Source of the DNA: Dyella silvatica
Lineage (GTDB): Bacteria > Pseudomonadota > Gammaproteobacteria > Xanthomonadales > Rhodanobacteraceae
Assembly: GCF_026283955.1 (NCBI RefSeq)
Contig: NZ_JAPDPE010000005.1
Span: forward strand, 23,293-87,292
DNA: 64,000 nt
Direction: 5' to 3'
The notes beneath the pieces are model-generated. The model was not told the DNA's origin and ran no database searches. It saw nothing but the letters and a program-made list of their open reading frames with translations. Position 1 is the stretch's first letter. Each line of letters opens with the position of its first letter. Positions 48,634-58,284 of the stretch are shown in pieces. The position numbers and the translations under genes are program-made.

Positions 48634-50268
48634 TCAGCCTGCCGGAATAGCCAGCACGGTACCTGCATGCACCGTTTCGCTACTCAGACGATTCGCTGTC
48701 TTCAACGCGCCGATGCTGACGCCGTACTGGCGCGCAATACTGCGCAGGCTCTCACCACGCGTGACACGATGCAGATCGCGTACATCCGCATCGGCCGGTG
48801 CCGATGCACTGGCAACGTTGTTGCTGGAGCCCTTGCTTGCGGCAGGCGCCGGGGATGCCTTGGTATCGGCACTATCGGACCTGTCGTTATCATCATTGCT
48901 GGCTAGCTGGACGCCGTTCCGGCGGGCGGCTTGTGCCGCAAACCAGGTGCCTTGTGGCGGGGTGGATTCGAAGTAATTCTTCACCCCGCCCATCACCGCC
49001 TCGGCAAGCCGGGACTGGTGACTGGGGTCACGCAATTTGCGCTCTTCCGCCGGATTACTGATGAAAGCCGTCTCGACCAGGATCGAGGGCACATCAGGCG
49101 AACGCAGCACCACAAAGTTGGCTCGCTCGACATAGCCACGATGGGTAGGCCCAAGATTACCCAATGCTTTCAGCACATTGCCGGCAATCGACTCGCTCGC
49201 CTGCATCGCATAACCCTGTTGCAAATCGAGCAACACGGCCGCGAGGCTGTCGTCTTTGTCATCCAGAGAAACGCCACCGATCAAGTCGGCGCGGTTTTCG
49301 CTGTCGGCCAGCCAACGCGCCGCCTCGCTGGTCTTGCCGCGTGGGGACAATACCCATACGGAGGAGCCACGAGCGTCGCCATTGGTAAACGCATCGGCGT
49401 GAATGGACACAAACATGTCCGCATTGTTCTCACGGGCAATTTGATACCGCTGTTTCAGCGGAATAAAGAAGTCGGAATCGCGCGTCAGTACCGCTTTCAT
49501 ACCCGGCTGACGATTGATCTGCGCCGCCAGTTCACGGGCGACCGCGAGCGTGACATTCTTCTCCAAGGTGCCACCGGGGCCATGTGCACCCTGATCCTTG
49601 CCACCGTGCCCGGCATCGATCGCGACCACGACCTTGCGCTGGCCGTTCATCAACGAGGCCGCTTGCCGGGTGGACGCCATGCCGCTCTGGCTGGCCTTGA
49701 GACTGTTCTTGGAGGCAGCCTTGCTCGGCATCGATACAGCTGGCGCTACTGGGGCCACTACCGCAGCAGCCACCGGCGCGCTGTCGTCATCCGATCCATC
49801 ATTGTCCGACTTGGCGCTATCGGCTTTTGCGGCCGTGCTGGCCATTTTGGGCGTAACGCCCGCGGACGATGTGCCACCGGGGTAAACATCAAGCACCAGC
49901 CGGTAACCGGCGTCGGCCGACGGCTTGACCAGAAAACTTTTGATGTGGCTGGATGGCGCGATTTTGGCCGTGACCTGCAAACGGTCACCCTGCTTGTCGC
50001 TACTCAAACCCTTGTACAAGCCCTGGGCCGGTGGCGCGGCGAAGCTACCGAGCGTGGCGCTGCGATCCAGGCTAAGCACCACCTGGTCGCCATTTTGATC
50101 GAATTTGTAGCTGACCGGGCCGGAAACATCGAGCACCACCCGGGTGTATTCGGGACCAGCCCAGACTCTTGCCGACTTCACATCGGCCGCTTGAGACGCG
50201 CACAAGGGCACCATCGCCAAGCTAGCGAGACAGGTGTACAGACGAAGTCGAGTCGGATATCCCCTCAT
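48634..50268 (-). CDS. amiC: N-acetylmuramoyl-L-alanine amidase (AMIN, Amidase_3 and LysM domains)
   Basis: About 544 residues. A signal peptide ends CASQAA; an AMIN domain follows (VWAGPEYTRVVLDVSGPVSY), then a Ser/Ala-rich linker. The Amidase_3 catalytic domain has VVAIDAGHGGKDQGAHGPGG, FVSIHADAF and VETAFISNP, giving zinc ligands and the catalytic Glu. A C-terminal LysM (HRVTRGESLRSIARQYGVSI) binds peptidoglycan. It splits daughter-cell septal murein. ATG 50268 fits the signal peptide; ATG 50328 is an alternative. Confidence 0.93.
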   Translation of the reverse strand: MRGYPTRLRLYTCLASLAMVPLCASQAADVKSARVWAGPEYTRVVLDVSGPVSYKFDQNGDQVVLSLDRSATLGSFAAPPAQGLYKGLSSDKQGDRLQVTAKIAPSSHIKSFLVKPSADAGYRLVLDVYPGGTSSAGVTPKMASTAAKADSAKSDNDGSDDDSAPVAAAVVAPVAPAVSMPSKAASKNSLKASQSGMASTRQAASLMNGQRKVVVAIDAGHGGKDQGAHGPGGTLEKNVTLAVARELAAQINRQPGMKAVLTRDSDFFIPLKQRYQIARENNADMFVSIHADAFTNGDARGSSVWVLSPRGKTSEAARWLADSENRADLIGGVSLDDKDDSLAAVLLDLQQGYAMQASESIAGNVLKALGNLGPTHRGYVERANFVVLRSPDVPSILVETAFISNPAEERKLRDPSHQSRLAEAVMGGVKNYFESTPPQGTWFAAQAARRNGVQLASNDDNDRSDSADTKASPAPAASKGSSNNVASASAPADADVRDLHRVTRGESLRSIARQYGVSIGALKTANRLSSETVHAGTVLAIPAG

Positions 50269-50468
50269 AAGGCGGCATTGAAGCGCAGCACTTTCCTGAA
50301 TGCAAGTGCTTTTCCTTTGAATATCCATAACCTGCAAGCTATTCGTCAGGTTGTATCCAGATATAACCCGCAAGCCATGCATTCAGAAGGCCGCTTCATG
50401 GGCCCCATCTTCGACAAAAACATTAAGACCGACACATAGTTAGCGTAAATTTGAGCTTTAAGAGGTAG

Positions 50469-50936
50469 TTAACGCAACTTGGTGAGAATCCACTGCCCAC
50501 GGGCAGAATGCCCCTGCCAAGTCGCCTGACGCCCGCTGCCGGCATAGCTCAGATCCAATTGCAGATCGGCCGCCGGCAAGGCGCCGATGCCGCGCTCCGG
50601 CCACTCCACTAAAACCAGGGCGGCCGGATCGGATAGCGCATCCAACCCCAACCACTCCAGCTCGCCCGGGTCGGCAATGCGGTACAAATCCAGATGCCAG
50701 GCCACCCGGCCTTGCATGCGATAGGACTCAACCAAGCTATAGGTCGGGCTCTTGATACGCTCGGCCACGCCCAAAGCCCTGAGCAAGGCACGAGCGAAAC
50801 TGGTTTTACCGGCGCCCAACTCACCATGCAGATAGATCACCAGCCCATCCGCGGACTCGCTCAGCGCCGCAGCCAATCGCGCAGCCAAGGCCTCGGTGGC
50901 CGCTTCATCGGCGAGCTCCCAGATTTGCTCGCTCAT
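50469..50936 (-). CDS. tsaE: tRNA threonylcarbamoyladenosine biosynthesis ATPase TsaE
   Basis: A 155-residue protein with Walker A HGELGAGKTSFARALLRALG, then KSPTYSLVESY, HLDLYRIADPGELEWLGLD and VLVEWPER, all family motifs. It works with TsaB and TsaD in t6A37 tRNA modification. Its start overlaps the nnr stop by four bases. Confidence 0.97.
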   Translation of the reverse strand: MSEQIWELADEAATEALAARLAAALSESADGLVIYLHGELGAGKTSFARALLRALGVAERIKSPTYSLVESYRMQGRVAWHLDLYRIADPGELEWLGLDALSDPAALVLVEWPERGIGALPAADLQLDLSYAGSGRQATWQGHSARGQWILTKLR

Positions 50937-52429
50937 GATCCCAGCCCTTGCGGAGGCTGACCGTTAAGAAGCTGGCGCAAGGGCAATAGCAAATCGCTGG
51001 CAATCAAGCCACGCTCTCCGGCCCGAGCAGCTTCATCGCCTGCCCGCGCATGCAAACCCACCCCAAGACAAGCCGCCTGCCAAGGGGTCAAGCCTTGAGC
51101 AAGCAGGGCTGCGACGATGCCAGTCAGTAAATCCCCCATACCACCGGAGGCCATGCCTGGATTGCCCCACGGGCAGACGGCTAGACGTCCATCCATATCA
51201 GCAATCAAACTGCCCGCGCCCTTCAACACCACCACAGCGCCGTACCGCCTTGCCAGCATACGGGCTGCCGCAAAGCGATCGATAGCGATCGCTTGAGTGG
51301 TGACGCCAAGCAGCCGTGCCGCCTCTCCCGGATGCGGCGTCAGTACCACGGGATGGGTAAAACAACGCGGCTCCAGCGCCAGCAAATTGAGTCCATCGGC
51401 GTCGAGAACCAGAGGTTTCTCACTGTCCAATGCGGTTAGCCACAAGGCATGCCCCCAGGCAGCCTGCCCCAGCCCCGGCCCTACGGCGAGCACGCTGGCG
51501 CGGCTGAGCAGGGGTGCCAGCGCCTGCGGCCCATTCACGGCGTGCGCCATCAACTCAGGGCGCGCAGCATTCAGTGCACTCAGATTCGTCAGCTGGGTAG
51601 CGACGCTGACCAAGCCAGCACCCGCACGCAGCGAAGCCTCAGCACAAAGACGTATCGCACCCGCCGTACCATGATCGCCACCGATGGCGAGCACATGACC
51701 GTTATCGCCCTTGTGCGCACTTCGCGCACGTGGCGGCAAGACTTGCACTTGCATCAGCTCGGCATCGGCCAACAAAGGTCGCCACAGCTCATCGGGCAAG
51801 CCGAGTGTATCCAGCTCTAGCCCACCCACCTGATCGGCAGCCTGCCCGGTATACAAGCCACGCTTGGCGGCGATAAAACTTACCGTCAGATCGGCGCGAA
51901 TCGCTGCTCCCGGACAATACCCGGTATCCGCATTCAGCCCGGATGGAACATCCAGCGCCAATATCGGCTTGCCACTGATGTTGATGCTCTCGATCAATAC
52001 CGCCACCGCAGGTTCGGGCCCACGCCCAAGCCCAGTGCCGTACAGTGCATCGACATGCACGTCGGCATCAGGCAACGGTGAATGGCCATCCCAACACCGC
52101 ACAACACCGCCCGCCGCCTCATAAGCCGCACGGGCTCGCGCCGCATCGTCATGCAACTCCGCATCGAGCGCCAGCAATTCAACTTGCAGCCCGGCCTCAC
52201 GCGCCAGCGCCGCCAGCAGAAAACCATCACCACCGTTGTTACCTGGCCCGCAGTACACCGCGACGCGTTTCGCCTGTGGCCATTGTCTGCGCAGACTGGA
52301 TAACCCGGCCCATGCCGCGCGGCGCATCAGCTCAAAACCAGGAATGCCCAGGGTTTCGATGGCCCGGCGATCCAATGCACGTACTTGGTCGACGGTATAG
52401 AGATCGTGGCGATGAGTACTGGTGGTCAT
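50933..52429 (-). CDS. nnr: Bifunctional NAD(P)HX epimerase / ADP-dependent NAD(P)HX dehydratase
   Basis: A 498-residue metabolite-repair enzyme. The N-terminal epimerase half has VDQVRALDRRAIE, VYCGPGNNGGDGFLLAALAR and LDVPSGLNADTG. The C-terminal dehydratase half has GHVLAIGGDHGTAGAIRL, VLTPHPGEAARLLG and GNPGMASGGMGDLLTGIVAA. ATG 52429 is the true start; the open frame upstream is only translated heptamer repeat. There is no ribosome site, and TATAAT ends six bases before the ATG, which suggests a leaderless mRNA. It is first of nnr-tsaE-amiC-mutL. Confidence 0.95.
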   Translation of the reverse strand: MTTSTHRHDLYTVDQVRALDRRAIETLGIPGFELMRRAAWAGLSSLRRQWPQAKRVAVYCGPGNNGGDGFLLAALAREAGLQVELLALDAELHDDAARARAAYEAAGGVVRCWDGHSPLPDADVHVDALYGTGLGRGPEPAVAVLIESINISGKPILALDVPSGLNADTGYCPGAAIRADLTVSFIAAKRGLYTGQAADQVGGLELDTLGLPDELWRPLLADAELMQVQVLPPRARSAHKGDNGHVLAIGGDHGTAGAIRLCAEASLRAGAGLVSVATQLTNLSALNAARPELMAHAVNGPQALAPLLSRASVLAVGPGLGQAAWGHALWLTALDSEKPLVLDADGLNLLALEPRCFTHPVVLTPHPGEAARLLGVTTQAIAIDRFAAARMLARRYGAVVVLKGAGSLIADMDGRLAVCPWGNPGMASGGMGDLLTGIVAALLAQGLTPWQAACLGVGLHARAGDEAARAGERGLIASDLLLPLRQLLNGQPPQGLGS

Positions 52430-52435
52430 CGGGGA

Positions 52436-52441
52436 ATTATA
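52436..52441 (-). promoter_or_regulatory. Consensus -10 box for nnr, positioned for a leaderless transcript
   Basis: TATAAT on the minus strand is followed by TCCCCG and then ATG 52429. It touches the end of the heptamer array, so the -35 region would lie inside the repeats, where no TTGACA-like hexamer is visible. Confidence 0.55.
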
Positions 52442-52442
52442 G

Positions 52443-52496
52443 GGAACGGGGAACGGGGAACGGGGAACGGGGAACGGGGAACGGGGAACGGGGAAG
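52443..52496 (+). repeat. Second heptamer tandem array (GGAACGG)7
   Basis: Seven exact copies of GGAACGG from 52443 to 52491 are followed by GGAAG. As at 1833, an A-rich stretch follows and then inverted copies (CCCCGTTCCC and CCCCGTTCCCCG, about 52582-52607). It lies between divergent nnr and queG. Confidence 0.95.
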
Positions 52497-52630
52497 ATCG
52501 TAAGAGCAGAAGCGCAAAAGCAAAGAAAAGCAAAAGGGGTCAAAAAGAACGTGGCGCCGCCACGCCCCTCAAACTTCAAGCTCCCCGTTCCCAAACCCCC
52601 GTTCCCCGCCCTTAAGCCTAAAATACGCCA

Positions 52631-53698
52631 ATGACCGCTCCCCTCCCCGCAACCGACTACATCGCCCTGGCAGGCGAGATCAAACGCTGGGCGCGTGAGC
52701 TGGGGTTTGCCGATGCCGGCATCGCTGGCACTCATCTGGGCGACGACGAGCTGCATTTGCAGCGCTGGCTGGATGATGGGCATCACGGCGAAATGGAATA
52801 CATGGCCCGCCATGGCAGCAAACGCAGCCGGCCTGCTGAACTGGAACCGGGGACATTACGAGTCATTTCCGTGCGCATGGACTATGTTCCGCCAGGCACC
52901 CGCAATGCCTGGGATGTGATCCATGATCCAACGGCAGGATATGTGGCGCGCTACGCGCTGGGGCGCGATTACCACAAGCTGATGCGCCATCGCCTGCAGA
53001 AACTGGCCGAGCGCATCCACGCCGCCATCGGCGACTTCGGCTATCGCGCCTATGTCGACTCGGCCCCCGTGTTGGAGAAGGCGCTCGCGCGCAATGCCGG
53101 CATGGGCTGGATCGGCAAACACACCGTACTGATCAACCGGCGAGCGGGCTCGTATTTCTTTCTTGGCGAGCTATATACCGATCTGCCGCTGCCGGCCGAT
53201 GAACCGGCCAGCGCACACTGCGGCAGCTGCCGTCGTTGCATCGATATTTGTCCTACTCAAGCCATTGTTGCGCCCTACCGGCTCGATGCGCGTCGCTGCA
53301 TCTCTTATCTCACCATCGAGCTGAAAGGCAGCATTCCCGAAGAGCTGCGCGCACCGATAGGCAACCGTATCTTCGGTTGCGACGACTGCCAATTGATCTG
53401 CCCATGGAACAAGTTTGCGCAAGAGGCCGTCGAGCCTGATTTCGCCCCTCGCCATAGCCTGGACGGAGCCAAGCTGGTCGAGCTATTTAGCTGGAGCGAA
53501 GAAGAATTTCTCAAGCGCACCGAAGGCATGGCTATCCGCCGTACCGGTTACCAGGGCTGGTTGCGCAATATTGCTGTCGCGCTGGGCAATGCACCGCATT
53601 CGACTGAGGTGCGCCAAGCACTGCAGGCACGCGCCGAACATGCTTCGCCGCTCGTGCGCGAACATGTCGCCTGGGCACTGACTCGACAGTCTTCGTAG
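52631..53698 (+). CDS. queG: Epoxyqueuosine reductase
   Basis: This 355-residue cobalamin and [4Fe-4S] enzyme catalyses the last step of queuosine tRNA modification. YVDSAPVLEKALARNAGMGW contains the family motif. Two 4Fe-4S sites are CGSCRRCIDICPTQAI and CDDCQLICPWNKF. The C-terminal HEAT-like region follows (NAPHSTEVRQALQARAEH). It is divergent from nnr, as in E. coli. Confidence 0.97.
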   Translation: MTAPLPATDYIALAGEIKRWARELGFADAGIAGTHLGDDELHLQRWLDDGHHGEMEYMARHGSKRSRPAELEPGTLRVISVRMDYVPPGTRNAWDVIHDPTAGYVARYALGRDYHKLMRHRLQKLAERIHAAIGDFGYRAYVDSAPVLEKALARNAGMGWIGKHTVLINRRAGSYFFLGELYTDLPLPADEPASAHCGSCRRCIDICPTQAIVAPYRLDARRCISYLTIELKGSIPEELRAPIGNRIFGCDDCQLICPWNKFAQEAVEPDFAPRHSLDGAKLVELFSWSEEEFLKRTEGMAIRRTGYQGWLRNIAVALGNAPHSTEVRQALQARAEHASPLVREHVAWALTRQSS

Positions 53699-53866
53699 AT
53701 ATCGCGGCTCAAGCTTTAAAGCCATACCGGATGGCGATGCCACGGGGCACAGTCAAGCCAACTCACTCGTCGTTTGACGGACTCAGATCCGCAAACGAAT
53801 GAGGCCTCACGATGAAGGCCTCAATTCAGACTCATCCCTCTCCTGCAAGCAAGAGAGGCAAGAAAC

Positions 53867-54250
53867 TCAAGCAACCATCTGCTTGGGAATGCTCCGATTG
53901 GTATGCGAGATGCGATTGTCAGCATCCACATAGACCAGAGTCGGCTGAAACTGCACGGCTTCGGCTTCGGCAAACTGAGCAAACGCCGCGATGATGATCA
54001 GGTCGCCAGGCTGCGCACGATGCGCCGCACTACCGTTGACCGAAATGATGCCGGAGCCTTCTTCGGCGCGCAGCGCATAAGTCACGAAGCGCTTGCCGTT
54101 ATTGATGTTCCAGGCATGGATCTGCTCGTACTCTCGAATACCAGAGGCATCAAGCAGAATGCCGTCGATCGCGATCGAGCCTTCGTAATGCAGCTCGGCA
54201 TGGGTCACCGTCGCGCGGTGGATCTTGGCCTTGAGCATGTTCAGATTCAT
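53867..54250 (-). CDS. panD: Aspartate 1-decarboxylase proenzyme
   Basis: A 127-residue pyruvoyl enzyme that makes beta-alanine for pantothenate. The self-cleavage site YEGSIAID (Gly-Ser) lies near residues 23-29, and [17 protein letters not shown] is conserved. ATG 54250, with GGAAAG about ten bases upstream, gives the standard N-terminus [17 protein letters not shown]. It is last in the panB-panC-panD run. A weak hairpin GAGGCCT/AGGCCTC at 53801-53822 may end the transcript. Confidence 0.96.
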   Translation of the reverse strand: MNLNMLKAKIHRATVTHAELHYEGSIAIDGILLDASGIREYEQIHAWNINNGKRFVTYALRAEEGSGIISVNGSAAHRAQPGDLIIIAAFAQFAEAEAVQFQPTLVYVDADNRISHTNRSIPKQMVA

Positions 54251-54350
54251 GACGTGTTTCTTTCCAGCAGGAACGGCCTGCGCAGCTGCGCAATTATCGA
54301 GCCGACGACCTTGCACTGCAACAGCGCCGGCGATCTGGATGTGGGGCCGC

Positions 54351-55196
54351 TTAATCGAACAGCAAGTTGTCTATCAAGCGGGTTTGGCCGAGACGGGCGG
54401 CAATCAGCGCCACCAGGCCACCGCGCTCATCGTCGGCGGGCTCGGACAAGTCCTCGGCACGGCGAATGGCGGCGTAATCCGGGTGAAAACCGGCCTTGGT
54501 CAATTTAGCGGCGGCAACCTGCTCGATGACCCGCCAGGCATGCCCTTTCGCCATCAATTCACGCATTTGCAGCAACGTAGCGTAAATCTGCGGCGCCAAA
54601 GCCCGGTCTGCGACAGAGAGATACTGGTTGCGTGAGCTCAATGCCAAACCGTCATCGGCGCGCAGGGTCGGCGCCGCCATCACTTTCACCGGCAGCGAAA
54701 GATCACGCACCATACGCTCAATCACCTTGAGCTGCTGAAAGTCTTTCTGGCCGAATACCGCGATATCCGGCTGCACCAAACTGAACAACTTGCACACCAC
54801 CGTGGCAACACCGTCGAAATGCCCTGGCCGGTGCGCCCCTTCCAGGGTCTCGGTGACCTGTGGCACGTGCAAACTCACGCTGCCTTGCGCACCGAAGGGA
54901 TAAAGCGTGGCCACTTCGGGGGCGAACAGCAGATCGCAATCGTGCTCGGCCAGGCCGGCCTGATCCTGCACCAAGGTACGCGGATAGCGCTCGAAGTCCT
55001 CATTCGGCCCAAATTGGGTCGGATTGACAAAAACGCTGGCGACCACCCGGTCGGTACGCGCCCGCGCCAGCTTGATCAGCGAATGATGGCCGGCATGCAA
55101 ATTGCCCATGGTCGGCACAAAACCCACCGTCTGACCTTGATTGCGCCAACCACGAATAGCGGCGCGCAGCGCCGCAGCATCTTGCACTGTTTGCAT
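54351..55196 (-). CDS. panC: Pantothenate synthetase
   Basis: This 281-residue ligase joins pantoate and beta-alanine using ATP. It has [16 protein letters not shown] (HIGH-type), [32 protein letters not shown] and LSSRNQYLS. It follows panB by 17 bases. Confidence 0.98.
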   Translation of the reverse strand: MQTVQDAAALRAAIRGWRNQGQTVGFVPTMGNLHAGHHSLIKLARARTDRVVASVFVNPTQFGPNEDFERYPRTLVQDQAGLAEHDCDLLFAPEVATLYPFGAQGSVSLHVPQVTETLEGAHRPGHFDGVATVVCKLFSLVQPDIAVFGQKDFQQLKVIERMVRDLSLPVKVMAAPTLRADDGLALSSRNQYLSVADRALAPQIYATLLQMRELMAKGHAWRVIEQVAAAKLTKAGFHPDYAAIRRAEDLSEPADDERGGLVALIAARLGQTRLIDNLLFD

Positions 55197-55213
55197 AATT
55201 TACTCAGTAAGCC

Positions 55214-56041
55214 TTAGAAGCAATGTTCCGGCGCCGGGAAAGCACCGCTTCGGACATCTTCGGCATAAGCCGCGATCGCCGCCGCCACAGAATCGCGTCC
55301 GGCCAGGAAATCCTTGCTGAACTTGGGCCGCTTGCCCGGCGTAATACCCAGCATGTCATGCAAAACCAGCACCTGGCCATCGCAACGCGGGCCCGCCCCG
55401 ATACCAATCACTGGAATCGACAAGGCCTGCGTCACCCGTTCGCCAAGCGCGCTAGGCACCCCTTCCATGACCAGTAGCGCAGCCCCGGCAGCCTCCACCG
55501 CCAAAGCCTCCTGCAACACCCGGTCAGCGGCTTCTTGCTCGCGCCCCTGGATACGAAAACCGCCAAATTTGTGTACCGACTGCGGGGTGAGACCCAGATG
55601 GGCGCACACCGGAATGGCACGATCCGTCAATGCCTTGATGGCATCGAGAATATGTGGCGCAGCGCCTTCGATCTTCACCATTGCCGCGCCGCCCTCGCCG
55701 ACCAGCCTGGCCCCCGCCTCCAAAGCGTGCGACACATCGCGATCGCTCATGAACGGAACGTCGGCAATCAGCAAGGTCGCGCTCAAACCACGGGCCACCG
55801 CTGCGGTGTGATAAACCATGTGGTCGAGCGTCACCGGCAAGGTGCTGCGATGCCCTTGCACCACCATACCTAACGAATCACCGACCAGCGCCACATCGAT
55901 ACCGGCCATTTCCAGCTGCCAGGCGAAACTGGTGTCGTAGGCCGTTAGCACGACGATCTGACGCCCATCAGCTTTCATGGCGCGCAGCCCCGGCACGGTT
56001 ACCGGCTTGCGGACGGACACATTAGGGTTTTGCACGTACAC
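55214..56041 (-). CDS. panB: 3-methyl-2-oxobutanoate hydroxymethyltransferase
   Basis: A 275-residue enzyme that makes ketopantoate. Motifs are LTAYDTSFAWQLEMAGIDVA, VGDSLGMVVQGH, VKIEGA and the C-terminal GIGAGPRCDGQVLVLHDMLG. It is the first pan gene, 79 bases after folK. Confidence 0.98.
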   Translation of the reverse strand: MYVQNPNVSVRKPVTVPGLRAMKADGRQIVVLTAYDTSFAWQLEMAGIDVALVGDSLGMVVQGHRSTLPVTLDHMVYHTAAVARGLSATLLIADVPFMSDRDVSHALEAGARLVGEGGAAMVKIEGAAPHILDAIKALTDRAIPVCAHLGLTPQSVHKFGGFRIQGREQEAADRVLQEALAVEAAGAALLVMEGVPSALGERVTQALSIPVIGIGAGPRCDGQVLVLHDMLGITPGKRPKFSKDFLAGRDSVAAAIAAYAEDVRSGAFPAPEHCF

Positions 56042-56120
56042 GGCGTGTTCCTACGTTAAGAAAGAAGCGTAAGCGCTCGATTATCCGGCGCGTGACCGCC
56101 ATAGCTCAAGGCAAAGCTGC

Positions 56121-56603
56121 TCAAGGCAAGACTTCGCAATCGGTCGGGTCCAATCCGGCAAGTAATTGATCTACTCGTCCTTGCCCGGGCAGCAGCAGCT
56201 GCGGTGCCAAATCGTGCAATGGAAGCAAAACAAAAACGCGCTCGGCGATGCGCGGATGCGGCAAGGTCAGGCGCTCGTCATCGAGCTGCACACCGTCCAT
56301 ATGCAGCAAGTCCAGATCCAAGGTCCGCGGCCCCCATCGCACACCCTCGCGAATGCGTCCTGCCGCGTGCTCGACGGCAAGCATCGCGTCGAGCAGCTCA
56401 TGCGGCGACAGCATGGTATCCAGCAACACAGCGGCATTCACAAAGGGCGGCTGTTCCAGATGCCCCCATGGCGGTGTGCGATAAAGCCGCGAGCTAGCCA
56501 CTAGCCGGGTACCCGGCAACGCGGCAAGCCTGTTCATCGCATCAAGCAATTGCTGACGCGAATCCCCAAGATTGCTTCCTAACGCCACATAAGCTTGCGT
56601 CAC
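56121..56603 (-). CDS. folK: 2-amino-4-hydroxy-6-hydroxymethyldihydropteridine pyrophosphokinase
   Basis: A 160-residue HPPK of folate synthesis. It has YVALGSNLGDSRQQL, SSRLYRTPPWGHLEQPPFVN, the catalytic RWGPRTLDLDLLHMD, and LPHPRIAERVFVLLPL. The start overlaps the pcnB stop by four bases. Confidence 0.97.
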   Translation of the reverse strand: MTQAYVALGSNLGDSRQQLLDAMNRLAALPGTRLVASSRLYRTPPWGHLEQPPFVNAAVLLDTMLSPHELLDAMLAVEHAAGRIREGVRWGPRTLDLDLLHMDGVQLDDERLTLPHPRIAERVFVLLPLHDLAPQLLLPGQGRVDQLLAGLDPTDCEVLP

Positions 56604-58015
56604 GTGGCGTCCGGCTTGCCATTGCTTTTACGCCGGCGCCGACGCTTACGTGGCTTGCCTGCCGCAGTGGTACTTGCCGCCACCGGCTCCGCGCCGACAT
56701 CAGCCACACCAGACAAGGCTGCGGCCAAGGTTTCATGCGGCAGTTTCTGCGCATGCGACCACCATTGCCCCAGTTCGTGCATGGCAGACGACTCGGCCCC
56801 ACGCAGCAGCAGGAAATCGAACGCCGCACGAAAACGCGGATGCGCCATCAAACGGAAAACCCGCTTGCGCTGCACTTGCTCGAAGCGCGGCTGCAATGAC
56901 CAGATCTCTTCCATCGTAAAAGTAAAGCGGCGCGGAATAGCCACGCGCTGACACTGCTCGGCTACAACATGTGCGGCCGCACGATCCCATGCGTCGTTGC
57001 TATCAATGCCCTTGACCATCCAGGCATGTGCCTGATCGCGCACCTCACCCCACAGCAACACCGCAAACAAAAAGGCCGGCGTGACCGATTTGCCTTCGGC
57101 ACTGCGCGCATCGGTATTGGCTAGGCCTTGCTCGATCAAGGAGCGCAACGCTTCATCGCCACGCTTGAGTGCACGAGCGGTTGCCGGAAACATGAATTTC
57201 AGCAGGCCGCATTGCTCCAGCATGCGAAAACTCTTCAGCCCATGGCCGCCGAGAAACATCTTCAGCGATTCGTCGAACAACCGGGCCGGAGCAGCATCGG
57301 CAAGCAACGGCCCCAGCTCTTCAAAAGGCGCCGCTGCGGCCGTGTCGATACGAAAATTGAGCTTGGCCGCCAAACGAGCCGCGCGCAGCATGCGTACGGG
57401 ATCTTCACGGTAACGCGTGACCGGATCGCCGATCAGACGCAGCACGTGATCTTGTACGTCCTGCATGCCGCCAACGTAGTCGCGCACCGAGAAATCGCTG
57501 ATGTCGTAATACAAGGCATTGACACGGAAATCGCGGCGAACGGCGTCCTCTTCGATGGTGCCCCAGACGTTGTCGCGCACAATCCGGCCATCGACCATAT
57601 GCCGATCGCCTTCACCACCCTCCTCACCGGTGCCGCGAAAAGTCGCCACCTCGATGATCTCTGGCCCGTACACGACATGGGCCAGCCGAAAACGGCGCCC
57701 GATCAGCCGGCAATTACGGAACAGCTTCTTGACCTCGTCCGGCGTGGCATTGGTTGCCACGTCGAAGTCTTTCGGGTGACCGCTAAGCAATAGGTCGCGC
57801 ACGGCGCCACCGACCAGATAGGCCGCATAACCCGCTTCGTGCAAGCGATACAGCACGCGCAATGCGGCCTTACTGATGTTTTTGCGCGAAATGACATGCT
57901 GCTCACGCGGAATGATGCGTAACGCGGGCGTGGCGTCGTTCCTTGATTTGAGGTTCAAACGAAGTGGATCCTTGCAGCCAAAGTTGCCCTCTGGGCGGCC
58001 ATGGGTGGTTTTCAT
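56600..58015 (-). CDS. pcnB: Poly(A) polymerase I
   Basis: About 471 residues. The class II nucleotidyltransferase core has YLVGGAVRDLLLSGHPKDFD with the catalytic Asp pair, RRFRLAHVVYG, RRDFRVNALYYD and DPVRMLRAARLAAKL. The C-terminus is a basic tail (KPRKRRRRRKSNGKPD) common in PcnB. It adds 3' poly(A) tails that promote RNA decay. Start codons at 58015 or 58036 are possible. It leads pcnB-folK-panBCD. Confidence 0.95.
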   Translation of the reverse strand: MKTTHGRPEGNFGCKDPLRLNLKSRNDATPALRIIPREQHVISRKNISKAALRVLYRLHEAGYAAYLVGGAVRDLLLSGHPKDFDVATNATPDEVKKLFRNCRLIGRRFRLAHVVYGPEIIEVATFRGTGEEGGEGDRHMVDGRIVRDNVWGTIEEDAVRRDFRVNALYYDISDFSVRDYVGGMQDVQDHVLRLIGDPVTRYREDPVRMLRAARLAAKLNFRIDTAAAAPFEELGPLLADAAPARLFDESLKMFLGGHGLKSFRMLEQCGLLKFMFPATARALKRGDEALRSLIEQGLANTDARSAEGKSVTPAFLFAVLLWGEVRDQAHAWMVKGIDSNDAWDRAAAHVVAEQCQRVAIPRRFTFTMEEIWSLQPRFEQVQRKRVFRLMAHPRFRAAFDFLLLRGAESSAMHELGQWWSHAQKLPHETLAAALSGVADVGAEPVAASTTAAGKPRKRRRRRKSNGKPDAT

Positions 58016-58113
58016 GCCGCATTCCGATACAGCCATTGCATCGGCTAGGCCGGCAGCACTTTAGCCTTGGACGGCATGACATGAAACACTTGGCATGAAA
58101 CAAGCCGCAGGCA

Positions 58114-58141
58114 TTGCCGGACGAAACGATTTCGTTATACT
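58114..58141 (+). promoter_or_regulatory. Sigma-70 promoter of tRNA-Glu
   Basis: TTGCCG (58114-58119), a 16-base spacer and TATACT (58136-58141) lie just upstream of the tRNA. Confidence 0.75.
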
Positions 58142-58161
58142 AGCGCGCTCCGGTGCATTTC

Positions 58162-58237
58162 GCTCCCTTCGTCTAGCGGCCTAGGACACCGCCCTCTCAA
58201 GGCGGGAACACGAGTTCGAACCTCGTAGGGAGCGCCA
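58162..58237 (+). tRNA. tRNA-Glu (anticodon CTC)
   Basis: A complete 76-base cloverleaf with CCA. The acceptor GCTCCCT pairs with AGGGAGC, the anticodon stem is CCGCC/GGCGG with loop CTCTCAA, and the T arm is CGAGTTCGAACCTCG. It reads GAG. No terminator separates it from fdxA 48 bases downstream. Confidence 0.97.
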
Positions 58238-58284
58238 CTTCCGGCCTGGCACGGGCCCGGTATTTCAGCACAAGCCCAGAAATT

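Noticed and set aside
48931..50439. A 502-codon plus-strand frame
   Set aside because: It is fully antisense to the amidase gene, which has clear domains; the frame has no recognisable product.
50933..52813. A longer reading frame for nnr with an N-terminal Pro-Arg-Ser-Pro-Phe repeat
   Set aside because: The extension is only translated heptamer array plus antisense queG; the conserved protein begins at ATG 52429.
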